The notes: a model not told the origin generated them from the letters alone. A stretch of 64,000 bases of DNA from Allacma fusca (GCA_947179485.1 OX359247.1:37052801-37116800); one strand, 5' to 3'; counted from the stretch's first letter, positions 45,508-61,018 are shown. Translations and numbers: made by a program.

Positions 45508-48110
45508 ATGACGAAACGGAAAGGTATCCGACGACGCCGAGCACACCATCGAGTAGCTCCAAGTCATTACACAGATCAGCTGAACGGGTCAGATTCTCAA
45601 TCCACACAAAGGGAAACTGAGATACAAGCACCATCACCCTCATCATCCTCGTCATCATCATCAGAGACAGCGACATTATTGCAAAAAGACAGTGGAAATG
45701 ACCTAGCTGCAAACTCTACTCCCAACAGAACCCATGAAGCGGATGTCCCCATCTGGTTTAGTTCTCCCTGCAAGAAAAATCCTAACACGAGCTTAACCCT
45801 TGACAGCAACTTTTTCAACGCCGAACTGAATATCAGGCCCAAGGGCAATGAAACAGTGGCTGTGTATGCCGTTCAGACCGTGCCTGTCCCGAACAAGCCA
45901 AGTTCAAATTTAAATGCTCTCCAAGCTGGCAAAAACAAGTCTGTGAGTAAAAAGCCAGAAACCTCCATGTTCACCAACCCTTCGGAAGCAGATCAAGATT
46001 TAGAAAAGAAGCATTTCCATGATCTAAGAGAAGCAGCGTATGCATGTATACTTGTACACATAGCATCTTGAATATTGAAAATCGAAATAAAAAATCGTTC
46101 ATTTTAAAAATTATCAGGTCATAATGAAATTTAAATTGTAATAAAATGTTTACTCATTTTTAGAGATACCCCTCACGCGAACAAATGCTTGGCTTGTTTA
46201 AACAAATGTTGTCGTGTGCGACCTGAGAAGAAGAGGAGATCTGCACCAGTTAGTGATTACGTCGTGAAATTGTTGGTATCCTTCTGAAAATTTAATTAAA
46301 ATTGTTCATTTGCCAAAATAGGCATTTGTAGGTTCTAAAATCTCAATTCCCATTATTACAACTGTCCTTTGAATGCATCACAGGGACCCGGAGCTGAAGG
46401 ATCGAATGACTTTGATGCTGGAAACGACCCGAGACCATTACCACAGTTTGGAGGCGACTCTGAAAGCGGCAGTAGCATCCAAAAACAAGTCCTTAATAAA
46501 GAACATGGCAGTGAAAGCACAAGTGCATGATGTGTTCATGCACTATGAGACTGCAGTGTATCTCCTACATCGGGTCCACTTCTTTTGTGGGGATGCCATC
46601 CGAACTTTATCTTACTACTTTGAAACGGACATGACTACCGAGAAACTAAACAAAGTCCAGGGTAGATCTGTACTAGGTGAGAGCTGAGAGCAAAAACAAA
46701 TCTTTCATCGTAATACAGCCTTTTTTAATAATACTTTTCACATTGAAGGGATAATTTTATTATTATCTTCGAACATGGGTTGCAGGATCTTACATGTGGT
46801 TAATTACGCTCTGCATGCAAGCCGTTCATGGTGGTGTGGACAAAGATGTGGAAGAGTTTGATGAGATTAAAAGAACCCTGGAAGACATTGTTGGCCAATC
46901 CTTTGTCATTTGGAGAGGGATTACACACGTTGTAGGTGCATTTATTGATTGCCGACAGACCACGGAGTCAATTCTGCGGAAATATCTGGAGCCTTGGGAT
47001 CCTGAGAAGGGATTCACAATGTATCGTCAAGCACACGTAGACGAGATTCAGAAGTTGACACACAAGGAACGCTCCAAACACTTGAGTGAACAAGAGCAAG
47101 TGTACATTAAAAAAGATAAGGAATTACAGAAGTTGCGGAAAACACGACTGAGGCAACTCAAGTTGCATAATAAGGTTGGCGATAATGAAGTGATTCGGAT
47201 TCAAATAGATGCTGACAGTCCACTTCCATCCCCACCTGAGGTGAAGATAGTGAGGTGTCGCTTGGGGGACAACATTTGGGTCCAATATAAAGACATACGA
47301 AATGTCGATCGGCTACTGACTCTCAACCAACTGTCAAAAAAGGTGGTTCAGATACTTGATGAGGTTCATGGGTACTTACAGGGGATGGATAAATTTATCC
47401 ATTTATTCTCCAATTCGGGTGAAATCAACGAACCGGATATGTCTTACTTGCAAGCTATCACAAGATTAAATAAACATGGGAAGAGGTTAGCCAAAATTGC
47501 CCCGTCCAAACTATCACAGCAAGACCTGGACGCTCTGGCAATTCTTTCTAGAAGTCTAATTGATGAAATGGACCTGACAGAATTTCTTGTGATGACCCTT
47601 CGGTCATTGATTCATGAAACAAGACATGCTATTCATGTTTCATACGAGTACACAAGGTTGTTCTATCCCCGGAGCTTACTTCAGTATGAATTTATCTCTC
47701 CACCGGATCATGCAGCCACCTGCTTGGAGAGACTCCACTTGCAAACAGTTTTTGAAGATTATGAGTTCGATAAGATAGATTTCAAAAGTGCCGTTACTCA
47801 GTTTAATACTAGTCCGTACATTGATATCCTGAAACTTTTCCCTGTCAAGGAAGTTCGCCATTTACTTATGCTCAAGTACGGAACTAACCTTTACTTTAGC
47901 GTTTGCTTTCCTATATAGCTCTAACCGCTTCATAAATGAGCATACTGCTGGGACCAACAGTATGCTATAGTTTTAGAGACAATTTAATGAATTATTCTTT
48001 TTGATTTCCAGGCCCTTTTGATCAAGTTGAGCTGGGAAGACGACAACCCATTAAATCCAGAACCCATGTACCTAGCCCGGTTTTTTTTTAGCAGAGAAGT
48101 TCTACCATGA
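45508..48110 (+). CDS. Unrecognised mostly helical protein of about 714 aa, 5 exons
   Basis: Exons 45508-46037, 46164-46271, 46384-46676, 46786-47900 and 48012-48110 keep phase (2,2,1,0). The N-terminus is basic (MTKRKGIRRRRAHHR) with a run of eight serines and disordered sequence. A Cys cluster (CLACLNKCC) follows at the start of the second exon. The rest is predicted helical: HETAVYLLHR-like segments, a charged coiled-coil stretch rich in Lys/Glu/Gln (around KDKELQKLRKTRLRQL), and a C-terminal part with SLIHETRHAIHVSYEYTRLF. I do not recognise the family and see no signal peptide or clear membrane helix. Two donors are weak: GTTGGT after exon 2 and GTTTGC after exon 4. Each is chosen because only it keeps phase, so those junctions are tentative. 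AATAAA overlaps the stop codon. Confidence 0.75.
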
Positions 48111-48115
48111 ATAAA
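48110..48115 (+). promoter_or_regulatory. Polyadenylation signal overlapping a stop codon
   Basis: The last A of TGA 48108-48110 is the first base of AATAAA. If used, the 3' UTR is only about 20-30 bases. Confidence 0.45.
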
Positions 48116-49253
48116 AGGTTTATTTAATTTCTGCAGAATTGAATGTTGAATAGGCCATCAGGTAAATATGTGAATTGAAGTAGGCAATTATAAGTAAATG
48201 GAAAGCATATACGTAAGATTGAACTTTCAAAATTTATTTTCGCTAAATAGAAATACAAAAATGTATTGGTTTGATATTTTTAGCGTAAAAACTCTTTTGT
48301 AGTATCGAATGGAGTAGATGGAAGTTCTGCTTGTGTAAAAAAAATGCTATTGGCGTTTTGCAGGGACGGTCCTTTAATATAGATACATACTGCTACCTTT
48401 GCCATCGGTCATTAGTTCATTTATTTGTCACCGGAAGCTGAATTTAAAATTTTTCCAAAGTGGCCCGGATTTTTCGAAAAAGGGTGACGTTTGTGTTTAG
48501 ATGATAGTCGTTACTAATGCTCGGTTTTCTGGCAATTTCTACTCAAAATAATGAAAAATACGTATTCCACTGTAGAATATATCGAATGCACAATCAAAAC
48601 GTTCTCTTCGATTTTTTTTTACACGGACTTTGGAAACGCTTTAGATGAGAGTTCCAACTTTGAAAAAAAAAATTCTGACGAACTCGAAATCAGATTTTTT
48701 CAAAATTGGAAAATCCGATTCGCTCCTTATTCATAATTCCCGTGCCAAGTATATTCAATAAATGAGGTAAACAATAATTATTTACTTCTGAAAGCTTAAA
48801 TTTTGATGATCATGTACTTACGACGGAATGCAACCTTAAACTTCCTCAAATATTCAGTGATGCATTTGCTAAATTATAATCAGGAAGTGTAGTTATGTAC
48901 GTGCAGTGCACTCTCTTTATAAGAGCCCCCTAGAATAAGCAAAAATTGGCAAGATCTGTTGACCAAAAATATTGAAATGCGGTAAATGGGAGCGTGTCCA
49001 AATCCAAACGATGAACTGCAATAGAGAAAATGCTCGTACATTTTTAAAAATAATTATACACATTTCGAAATCTACATTTTCGAGACCTTGACACACTATC
49101 TGTGCAGCAGGATTTGCATGAGCATTTCCGAAGTTTAGATTGTATTATACATTTTGAGAAAACATTGATAACATGTTTAATTATCCATGTGTCATAATTG
49201 GGAATAATGTAAGTATTATATTTTCACGAGTTCTGTAACATCTGGAAAGAAAC
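48111..49253. other. Convergent spacer before the carboxylesterase gene
   Basis: About 1.1 kb between converging transcripts, no exon seen. An ATTAAA variant on the minus strand (49176-49181) is the nearest candidate end signal for the esterase. Confidence 0.55.
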
Positions 49254-52249
<2,996 letters not shown>

Positions 52250-52302
52250 CTTGACTCGGTTGTGAGTAACTATGGACTGGAGCAAAATTGTGCCCCTGCA
52301 AC

Positions 52303-52309
52303 CTTTATA
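52303..52309 (-). promoter_or_regulatory. TATA box of the carboxylesterase gene
   Basis: TATAAAG on the minus strand. An initiator-like TCCAGTCC has its A about 31 bases downstream of the first T, the canonical spacing, and the start codon follows about 30 bases later. Confidence 0.65.
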
Positions 52310-53408
52310 TTAAAAATGGTAGGTTTTACTCTCAGCTCCATGTGACTATGTACATGGGTTGTGATCAAAATTTCTATCTAAAATAATTTTGAAACCTCAA
52401 GTACTAGATAATGCGTTTGTTTTATTGTTATTTGATACAATATCCGCTTTGACTTATCTCCTCTATTCGCGTCAAGAAACACTTAACCTGTTGTTAGCAT
52501 CTGCACGTTTTTTATCATTTATCGATAAATTGTAATCGCTTCTTCATCAATCAAAAAGCGACATAGTAGCCACTCTAAAGCTAATTTCACGAGGTTACTT
52601 TTCGCTGAAGGTCTTACCTACGGCTGAGGCATGATCTATTCCTAGTTGTAGTAGACACATTTACATGTAGTAATTACAAATAATATTGATTTTAGAAAAG
52701 GCTTAGTATATTTAATTTTAACTTTACCGGACATTGCAGGATTTCATCTGGGAAACCCCCATTCTTTTTCTAAATGTTAATGCAAGTAATTGTAAATAAT
52801 TGTTCAATGACATACATACCTATGCATGGAAGTGTCAGTGTCATAATTCGTGATAGGACCCAGAGCTGACGACAGCCTTGACATTATAGATATGGTTCGG
52901 TACGAAGTTTAGTATGAAGCTTTATCATGGAGCGAAGGTCGAAAAACGGGCATATTTTATGTCCCTGCTATATCATCTTTGTCTATTTCTCAAACAAGAT
53001 TCTTCGGTATAATAATAATCTGAGACCCTGTAATTAAGTTGTAACTCATAACTCCTGTATTTTTTCATGTAACCAGCACTACTTTGCTTGTTGAACTTTT
53101 AGTAATTAAATACTCCTGCAAAAACCATTACATTCAGCACGGAATAACCATTGGGTATTTTTGATTGAAGTAAGTGAATGTATTTCACTTTGCCTAATAT
53201 AGAGCTCCCTCAAAAGTTACCATGCCACGATGATTACGAAGCTAGCGTTGCTTTGTTATTATACTGTCAAACATTTTCCATTTTATTGCAAGAGTAGCTC
53301 TGCAATATAAGTAAATAAATCTTGGAAGTTCCAATTTGTTTTTTAAATAAGAGAAATCAATCTCAATTTGTAATGCTTATATTACATCACATACCCCATA
53401 CATATCTG

Positions 53409-53545
53409 GTAATCTGGTATGTGCATCTGAATCTGAATCTGAACCTGAACTGACTAAATTGCAATTTGCAATACAGCAAGAAGTAAGAAGCACTAACTCA
53501 AGATAAGACTCAAGACAAGACTCAGACTCAGGCTCAAGGCTCAAT
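53409..53545. repeat. Degenerate hexamer-like repeat (TCTGAA / GACTCA units)
   Basis: Serial near-copies of TCTGAA, then AAGACTCA and GGCTCA units. It generates a spurious Ser/Asp-repeat frame on the minus strand. Confidence 0.7.
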
Positions 53546-53858
53546 GATTTTTGTTTTCTTACAATTAAAGTCATACATCGGTCATTATTTCAACGTTTCT
53601 TTTTCAGAGTTGCTAAATGCATGAATTCTGTCAAACCTGTAACCGTAACTCGTTAGCTAGTATTATTTTTTAGTGTCAAATGTCAACTAGCATAAAATAG
53701 CATTTGTCATTTGAAGACAGCTGGTGCTGATGATTACAATCAGCATTATCAGAAATTAAGTCAAGAAGAAACGTCAGCTGTAATTTAGAGTAGCTGCAGT
53801 CAGAGGCAAAGAATTTGGCACGAGATACTTAGTAATTTTTCTGTGAATTCGGAACAAA

Positions 53859-56800
53859 ATGATTCGTGAAGGGGAGTACACCAAAGCTATCTACACAATG
53901 GTAAGTGGCAAGCTAAGCAATTTTTGTGTTTAGATAGACACCATTAGGTCCACCCTCCACTATCTCCATTCCCCTGCCACTGCACTGACCAGCATCTCTA
54001 AGTATAAAGATAAAGTTTGATGACGTACATATGTATGTAAGTACTAGTTTAAGTTTTGGTTGTTTAATTAGATAAAAGAGCAGCAGTACGACGAGGTAAT
54101 AGCTGTTCTGGAAGGTCAACTGGATATTCACCCTTCAGTAAGTTTCAAAATAAATTTTGTTTACAAATATTTAGTAGCCCCAGGCCTCACTCCAAACTCA
54201 CTATTCGTACAATTTCAGAGCAGAGAAGCTCTGTCACTTTTAGGTTATTGCTACTACCACATCCAGGAATTCACCAGAGCCCACATGGTCTATGAAAAAT
54301 TAACTTGTCTCTGCCCAAGCAATGACGAATATCGGCTTTACCACGCTCAAAGCTTGTACAACGCTGGCCTGTACCATGAGGCTATGGACGCCACCACGCA
54401 GATAGAGAATCCTCTGTACAAGGAGCACGTACTGACCACTTGAAAAATATACACAACCTAAAAATGTCCCCATAAAATGTCCAGGTCATTTATCTCATAA
54501 ATATTTCAGGCCATCAAACTCCAGGCAGCAATTAAGTACACGACTGAGGCGCTAAGTGAAGCGAAGACATTAATTGAAAAATTCCCACCAGATGTAGTTG
54601 ACACGGACATCAATCGTGGTTGTATACATTACAAGGTAACAATATTACTCCATATATAGATGGAGCTACATTGTACATTTCTTGAATGCTAGAAATTGTG
54701 CGTCTAATTTATAGAAAATACAGATGGAGCTCTTGGAGATTTTACTTGCTCGCTTTTTAGCAATTTATAATTTTCATTTCACTTTTGAATTAGCTGTCAT
54801 TCTTGCATATTGAATTCACAGGAAGGCCAGTATCACGAGGCACTGGATTTGTTCATCAAGGCAAGTCGTGTAATTGGTTACAACTCTCACTTGTACTACA
54901 ACATTGCTCTCACATACTACAAGCAGCAAAACATTCCAATGGCGGCGAAATTCATTGGTAAAATATAAATACAATATAATCAAATTTTCAAATCATGTCC
55001 CGACTGGGTTTCCGTTTCAAAACATTCAGAGTCACAAATATTGTATAAAATTAGGAGAGATTATTGAAAACGAGGTTGGAAAGAATCCTGAGTTAGGAGT
55101 GGGCGTGAGCACTGAAGGAATCGATCTGCCAAGTGTCGGCAATACTTACAAACTTCATCAAACTGCCCTTGTTGAGGTTTTTAACTTGAAAGCCGCAATT
55201 GAATATGACCTCAATAATGGTAACTTTTGAGTCAGCCCGAGTTACAAGGTTATGATTGTTTAAATTAAGAAGCACGAATAAATAATTCCTCAATTAGCAA
55301 TTGGAGCTCAAGAAGCTATGACAGACATGCCCCCAAGGTCACAGGAAGAAGTGGATCCTATAACCCTCCACAATCAGGCTATCCTTTACTTAGAGGAACA
55401 AAGCCCAGCAGAAGGTTTTGAAAAGCTTCAGTACCTCTTGGCACAGCCAACTTTCCCTGTAGAGACCCTTCAGAATCTGTTACTTCTTTATTGCAAGTAC
55501 GAATGCTACGACTCAGCAGCGGATCTCATGGCAGATTATTCACATCTGGCGTACAAATTTTTGTCTCCAGTAAATCAAACCTCTTACTTTTTGAACTGTA
55601 TCGTTCATCGACACACACATTTTAGATACGCTTTTTGTTAATGTAGGCGAAGCTGTTTGACAAATATTATTGTTATACATCAGGTATAGTAATTAATTGT
55701 TGATGGGATTTTAAAAAGTTTATGTACGACTTCTTCGATGCTCTCATCACACTACAAACATCCAGTGAGGAAGCCTATCGGAAGTTCGACGAGCTAGCAA
55801 ACAGGACTTCGAAAACGTTACGAAAGTTGGCTAAAAATGCAGAAAAGGCCACATCAATGAGTCAAGACATGCATGCCAGCCGATTGTGTGCAGAATATGA
55901 GGATGTTTTAGCAACGTATGAGTTCATAATACAAATTACCAAAATATCATTGACATAATTATAAACATATCGGTTTGTCCCACAACGTCATTTGGAACAA
56001 TTGAAGTGTTGCAATAACCAATATTTAATGGTTACACAAATTGTAAAAATTTCAGAAAGTACGTCCCCGCAGTAATGGCTCAAGCCCGAATATTTTGGGA
56101 TGCAGAATTGTACCAAAAAGTTGAGAAGACATTTCGTAAATCTGTGGACTTTTGTCGAGACATTGATGTATGGAAACTCAACGTAGCTCATGTAATATTC
56201 ATGCAAGAGAACAAGTTCCGTGAAGCTGGGAAGTTCTATCATGGTCTCGTTAGGAAAAATTTCAATAATGTAATAGGACATCGTAGTTTATTGGTAATTT
56301 GGAAAACTAGAACAAACAAATGTATAAAATCTGTATGTTGTTTGTCGTATAGATATTGGAAAATAGTGCAGTCGTGCTAGCCAATCTCTGCGTGTCGTAC
56401 ATTATGACGGGTGATAATGATAAGGCAGAAGATTTGATGAGAAAAATTGAAAGGGAGGAAGAAGCAATTGCTTATGAGCATCCGGACCGAAAATTGTACC
56501 ATCTCTGTATAGTCAACATGGTCATTGGGACTCTGTACTGCTCTAAGGGAAACTATGACTTCGGAATTTCCCGAATCATTAAGAGTTTGGAACCTTATAA
56601 CAAAAAACTAGGGACAGATACCTGGTTTGTCTTAATCCTATTGCTTAATAGTGTACTCTCGAACGGCTTTACAATCGCGGAATGCAGATTAAAAGACCAG
56701 AATAATTTTTGATGGAAGGTTCTATGCCAAGCGGTGTTTTTTGTCAATGATTGAAAAATCAGTGAAGAACTTGACCACTGTGCAACCTGCTGTCATGATG

Positions 56801-57122
56801 GATTGCGTCACATTTCTGGAACAATGTGAAAGTAAGTTATTTCGGTGCCTAGTTACATGTTACTTCATCTGTTCATTTCATCTAATTATATTTTTATTTA
56901 TGGGCTCTATATAGATATTTATTTCCCTATTGAATTGAATTATGAAATTGAAGTTCATATATTTATGTACATGCATGCAATTTATACGTTGCAGTTTTCG
57001 GAAGAAATGTCAAAACCACTTTGGACGTGCCTAACAACTGCCCTCCGAGCCTAGGTAAAAATAACGTCACATACGAAGCACGTTTGCTAAAGGCACTGAT
57101 ACTGAAACTCCTTGACACTTGA
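53859..57122 (+). CDS. IFT70: Intraflagellar transport protein 70 (TTC30 family), 12 exons
   Basis: Tetratricopeptide-repeat subunit of the IFT-B complex, needed for ciliary assembly and cargo transport. Exons: 53859-53900, 54072-54137, 54219-54428, 54510-54635, 54822-54957, 55055-55219, 55298-55569, 55719-55915, 56056-56269, 56353-56624, 56719-56831, 56995-57122; phases agree, 646 aa against about 665 in vertebrates. It is collinear with TTC30 over its whole length: GYCYYHIQEF, LQAAIKYT, NPELGVGVSTEGIDLPSVGN, LHQTALVEVFNLKAAIEY, LLLLYCKYECYDSAADL, VWKLNVAHVIFMQENKF, VLANLCVSYIMTGDN, YHLCIVNMVIGTLYC and SLEPYNKKLGTDTW. The start fits the family, with IREGEYTKAIYTM aligning to the first repeat. 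One very short first exon (14 codons). No nearby AATAAA was seen. In an arthropod this should act in ciliated sensory neurons or sperm. Confidence 0.96.
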
Positions 57123-59046
57123 ATCTGGGAATTGAAAGTAATACTGTTTTGCATTCTCACCTCAACTTGTGTTCTGTTTAAACGTATTTATATAATGTAG
57201 CCGCATGTGTTTAAATACAAATATAATTAAGGTATCTGATTTGCTTTATTTGCATAAGTACGGCATAAAAGTAAATATTTCGAAACAAAACTGTCAAGTC
57301 GAGTTATTTTAGACAACTTGACTTGAACTTGAAAAATTGTCCAAACAATGTATCATGTTGTTAAATCAAGTTTCTCCAGGAACTTCAGTATACAAGTACA
57401 CATTTTTCAAGTTATTTTTATAGAACTTAAAGAACTTGATAACAAAATTTTGGTGTCTGAATCGGTATCAAAGAAAAAAGAAAAAATCAATTGTAGTCTA
57501 ATTTACTCATTTCCAAAATTAGGAGGTTAGCACTCATATTTGTGTACGCTATACGTACACGTTAGTGAAAACGGGAATGTTATGCACTCTTCCGGCGAGT
57601 GAGACCAGCAGTTATATTCGGGAATATCTGCCATCCGTAATTTTTCCTAAAAAGTACGGATTTCTTAACATAGCTTGTGGTTCATCTGCGTCATGTTTAA
57701 TGTCAGCAAAAAAATATCCTTAAGGACAATGATTGCTCTTCAACTTCTTGTTACCTCCCGAACAGTTGAACTGGGCAATCAAATGTGCTCATTTATTTAA
57801 TGGAGCCAGAGACTCGTGGCAAAAAAAAGGGATTTAAAAAGCTGTTAAACCTTTCGTGATTTCTTCCAACTGACACAGTTAAAAGGAATGGGAAAATGTA
57901 ATGTCCTGCTTCCTGCATTACTCGACCCCCTACATCTATGCATGTATTTTATTGTATTTATTGTGAACTGCTTGTCTTCATTGAGCAATTATAAATTAGG
58001 AAAATAAATCAACTTTTTAAGGATAGAATCCTGAATCATAATCGAATTCAAACACTATAAATAATTTTTTTTAATGTACGCATTTTTTTGATTCTTGATA
58101 CCCTATAATAATTATTATTGTTAATGCTGGGAAACATTGCGTTAAGCAAGAAAAGGAAAGGAGTTCCTATTGTTTTTCATGGCTGAGTCATTATTGTAGG
58201 AGTCAGCACGCGTCAGAATTTAAGGAAAAAACAACTTTGGAAGATTGCCTATATTCACGGTTGACTTAATGTCCTTCAGAAAATTATAGCATTGTGTTTT
58301 TCCCATAGGAACTCACGAAGAAGCAAGTGAATAGCTTTTGACGCAATTCTCAATCAGGACCTTCTACGAATTAAGCTTTAAAGAAGGGATTTCTCAGGAA
58401 GCATTAAAACAATTTTCACTCTCAATTAAAATTTTGACAGTCACGAGATGTCACGAAAGCAAAACCTATTACCATGTATGTCACACACATACAATGTCGA
58501 TTTGATGTGCATATATAATTAACTATCCAGGTATTATATACGAAAATTTATTAGTCAGGATTTCCGACTGCCAGTGAAGTTATAGAACTAAAATGAAAGA
58601 CACTGTGGGATAATAAAATCGAAAAAAAAAATTAAATCAAAAAGCCTAAACTTTCTTTGCGAATCCACGAGTCACGGAGAGATTGTAGAGTCGCATTGGT
58701 GTTCTAGTGTATTACTTCAAAAATGTTAAACGTTAGCTAAGTTGTGGAGCAAGCACTGAAACTAAAAAACATTAGTTACGAGTATCCGAATTTCCATGTA
58801 ATGCTGCATGTGGATCGAGATCTTGCTGAAAACCCTGGCATGAAAAACATTTAAGCCGCTGTGAATCTGAACACTTCAGTATCAAAATAGTACACATTTG
58901 CGAGCGTAAGACGACATCGAATTAAGTAAAATAAGTAAGTATTATTTTCTAACAGTAGTGGTGATATTTTTTTTATGGACAAATATTCCTTGACTGCATA
59001 AGTTGGCTTGAATATTTTTTTCTGCTTTTACATTTTTCTCAGAAAA
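57123..59046. other. Spacer between IFT70 and the first HACD gene
   Basis: About 1.9 kb, AT-rich. Its right end probably holds a 5' UTR intron: a strong donor GTAAGT at 58935 and an acceptor ending about 59041, five bases before the HACD start. No coding exon supported. Confidence 0.55.
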
Positions 59047-59736
59047 ATGACAAGAACTAAAAACTCGATTGTGAAATCGTATTTACTGTGCTACAACGTG
59101 GTTCTTACCCTGGGTTGGACTTACGTGGGTTACTTAGGTCTCCAAAAATGGAAGGAACCATCAAAACTTTGGGCTCAAACGGAAGTACCACTAAAGATAT
59201 TCCAGACGACAGCTATAATGGAGATTGTTCACGCCGCAATGAGATTCACACCTACAAATGTTTTAACAGTAGGGGTTCAAGTCTCTACTCGTCTTTTGTC
59301 TGTTTGGTGTATTCTTGATGTGGCGCCCCCTGCTCGTGCCTCCATTGGAGTTCCTTTATTTGTTACTTGTTGGACACTTACCGAAATCACTCGTTATGGC
59401 TACTATGCACTTCATCTGGTGGGGTTATCTAATGTCATCACATGGTTTCGATATTCCCTATTTATAATTCTTTACCCCTTGGGTGCCACGGGCGAGTTGT
59501 GGGCATGTCTTGATGGTCTTGTCTACATAAAAGAGCATAATGTGTGGAGTATTTCTTTGCCCAACAGCTGGAATATAACTTTCAATTACCATGACCTGCT
59601 TTTTGGCATTGCTATACTCTCAATTTCAACTCTCTTCCCTTTCCTCTACCTCCATATGTTTTCTCAGCGTCGAAAAATTCTCAAGAAAAATTCCAAGCCT
59701 ATCAGCTTTGTGTGGACTAAAAAAGTGTTTTATTGA
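59047..59736 (+). CDS. Very-long-chain (3R)-3-hydroxyacyl-CoA dehydratase, tandem copy 1
   Basis: Multi-pass ER membrane enzyme of the HACD/PTPLA/Phs1 family, catalysing the third step of fatty-acid elongation (dehydration of 3-hydroxyacyl-CoA to trans-2-enoyl-CoA). A single coding exon of 229 aa with several hydrophobic helices. Family blocks: SYLLCYNVVLTLGW, LKIFQTTAIMEIVHA, TRYGYYAL, WFRYSLFIILYPLGATGELW. The catalytic Tyr and Glu, seven residues apart in yeast Phs1, are both present in YPLGATGE. The tail is basic (QRRKILKKN) and ends KKVFY. A probable 5' UTR intron has its acceptor just before the ATG. Roughly two-thirds of residues are shared with copy 2, 580 bp downstream in the same orientation. 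AATAAA at 59891. Confidence 0.92.
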   Translation: MTRTKNSIVKSYLLCYNVVLTLGWTYVGYLGLQKWKEPSKLWAQTEVPLKIFQTTAIMEIVHAAMRFTPTNVLTVGVQVSTRLLSVWCILDVAPPARASIGVPLFVTCWTLTEITRYGYYALHLVGLSNVITWFRYSLFIILYPLGATGELWACLDGLVYIKEHNVWSISLPNSWNITFNYHDLLFGIAILSISTLFPFLYLHMFSQRRKILKKNSKPISFVWTKKVFY

Positions 59737-60313
59737 GCTCTGCATCAAATTCAAAGGGAAGAACTCGTGCTATCAATGATAATCCAAATAGTAATTTTAA
59801 ATGACCGGTGTACATAGTTACAATTATGTACTTATAATTAGGTGTAGGTATAATTACCATATATGTATGTATGTAAGTGCGTTCAAAAATAATAAAGGTT
59901 TCAGTGGTATTGGTTTTTCCGGTAAAAATAAAGTTTATAAAGTACTTTCGGCTTGCCATTGCCAGTGGAATATTTGTGCATTTTCCAGGCACATGATTCG
60001 AAATGATAGCAAGTCGTCTATGAAGGGAGAAATGAGATTGTAATTCTCATGAGAACATTCGAGATAGAATTTCTTGCCCAGGCATCGTCATACATACGTT
60101 GGAATGTGACTTTAGAATCTGTATAGTTTTTACAGTAGTTTATAGTCTATACAGAAAAGCTCTCTTGTCCTACAATCTTAGAACAGTTGGAGGGCGAACT
60201 GCTAAAGTAAAACATTATCAACTATTCTTGTTACGGTTTTAATATTAAGTATAAGTATACAGATTTTATGGATAATTATTAGGAAATAAAAGAAAGACTT
60301 GGGTTGGAGTAAA
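59737..60313. other. Spacer between the tandem HACD genes
   Basis: 577 bp with AATAAA at 59891-59896 and another near 59926 for copy 1. It should also contain the promoter of copy 2; no TATA box recognised. Confidence 0.55.
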
Positions 60314-60988
60314 ATGGCCAAAATTTTAAGCCCGGTTGTGAAGACATATTTACTGTTGTACAATGTGGTGCTCGCATTGGGTTGGGCTTACGTGGGTTAC
60401 TTGGGTCTCCAAAAGTGGAGTGAACCAGACAAACTTTGGACTCAAACGGAAGTGTCGTTGAAGATATTCCAAACAGCAGCTATAATGGAGATAGTCCATG
60501 CTATCTTGGGGTTCACACCAACAAATGTCGCTACCGTTGCATTTCAAGTACTCTCACGTCTAGGAACGGTTTGGGGTGTCCTTGATTTAGCTCCCCCTGC
60601 TCGTGTATCCACTGGAGTTCCTTTACTACTTATTTGCTGGGTAGTGACCGAAGTAATCCGCTACTCATATTACGCTCTGAATTTATTGGGATCCGCTGGG
60701 GTCATTGCTTGGTTTCGTTATTCTCTGTTCATTATTCTGTACCCCCTGGGTTCCACTGGCGAAGGTTGGGCAATGCTGGACGGTCTTGACTACATCAAAA
60801 CACATAAACTTTGGAGTGTCTTCTTACCTAATAGATGGAATTTTACCTTTAATTTCCATAACATACTCCTCGGAAGCCTGATAATGTATGGTATCATTAT
60901 TTTTCCTATGCTGTATTTGCACATGTTTTCACAACGTCGGAAAGTTCTAGGAAGAAAAACTGGTCCTGCAAGGTCTCACAAAGAATAA
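60314..60988 (+). CDS. Very-long-chain (3R)-3-hydroxyacyl-CoA dehydratase, tandem copy 2
   Basis: 224-aa paralogue of the gene at 59047, also with an uninterrupted coding region. It keeps TYLLLYNVVLALGWAYVGYL, LKIFQTAAIMEIVHA, IRYSYYAL and WFRYSLFIILYPLGSTGE with the catalytic Tyr and Glu, so it should be active. The C-terminal tail differs (RRKVLGRKTGPARSHKE). The ATG at 60314 starts where similarity to copy 1 begins; the frame is open a few codons further upstream but only with non-ATG codons. AATAAA at 61019 and 61031 lie 30-45 bp after the stop. Confidence 0.92.
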   Translation: MAKILSPVVKTYLLLYNVVLALGWAYVGYLGLQKWSEPDKLWTQTEVSLKIFQTAAIMEIVHAILGFTPTNVATVAFQVLSRLGTVWGVLDLAPPARVSTGVPLLLICWVVTEVIRYSYYALNLLGSAGVIAWFRYSLFIILYPLGSTGEGWAMLDGLDYIKTHKLWSVFLPNRWNFTFNFHNILLGSLIMYGIIIFPMLYLHMFSQRRKVLGRKTGPARSHKE

Positions 60989-61018
60989 TACTTTTGTTGT
61001 ATCGCATGCGAACGATCC

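Larger units (their letters stand above)
52250..53858. other. Divergent intergenic region, carboxylesterase / IFT70
   Basis: About 1.6 kb. It contains the esterase core promoter at its left end and a degenerate repeat (53409-53545). No gene supported. Confidence 0.6.

Noticed and set aside
46373-46676. ATG 46373 as the start of a separate gene
   Set aside because: Exons before it (45508-46271) join in phase with 46384, and the downstream protein continues through four exons, so one gene is simpler. The weak donor keeps a little doubt.
53377-53574. Ser/Asp-repeat minus-strand frame
   Set aside because: It is the translation of a degenerate DNA repeat.
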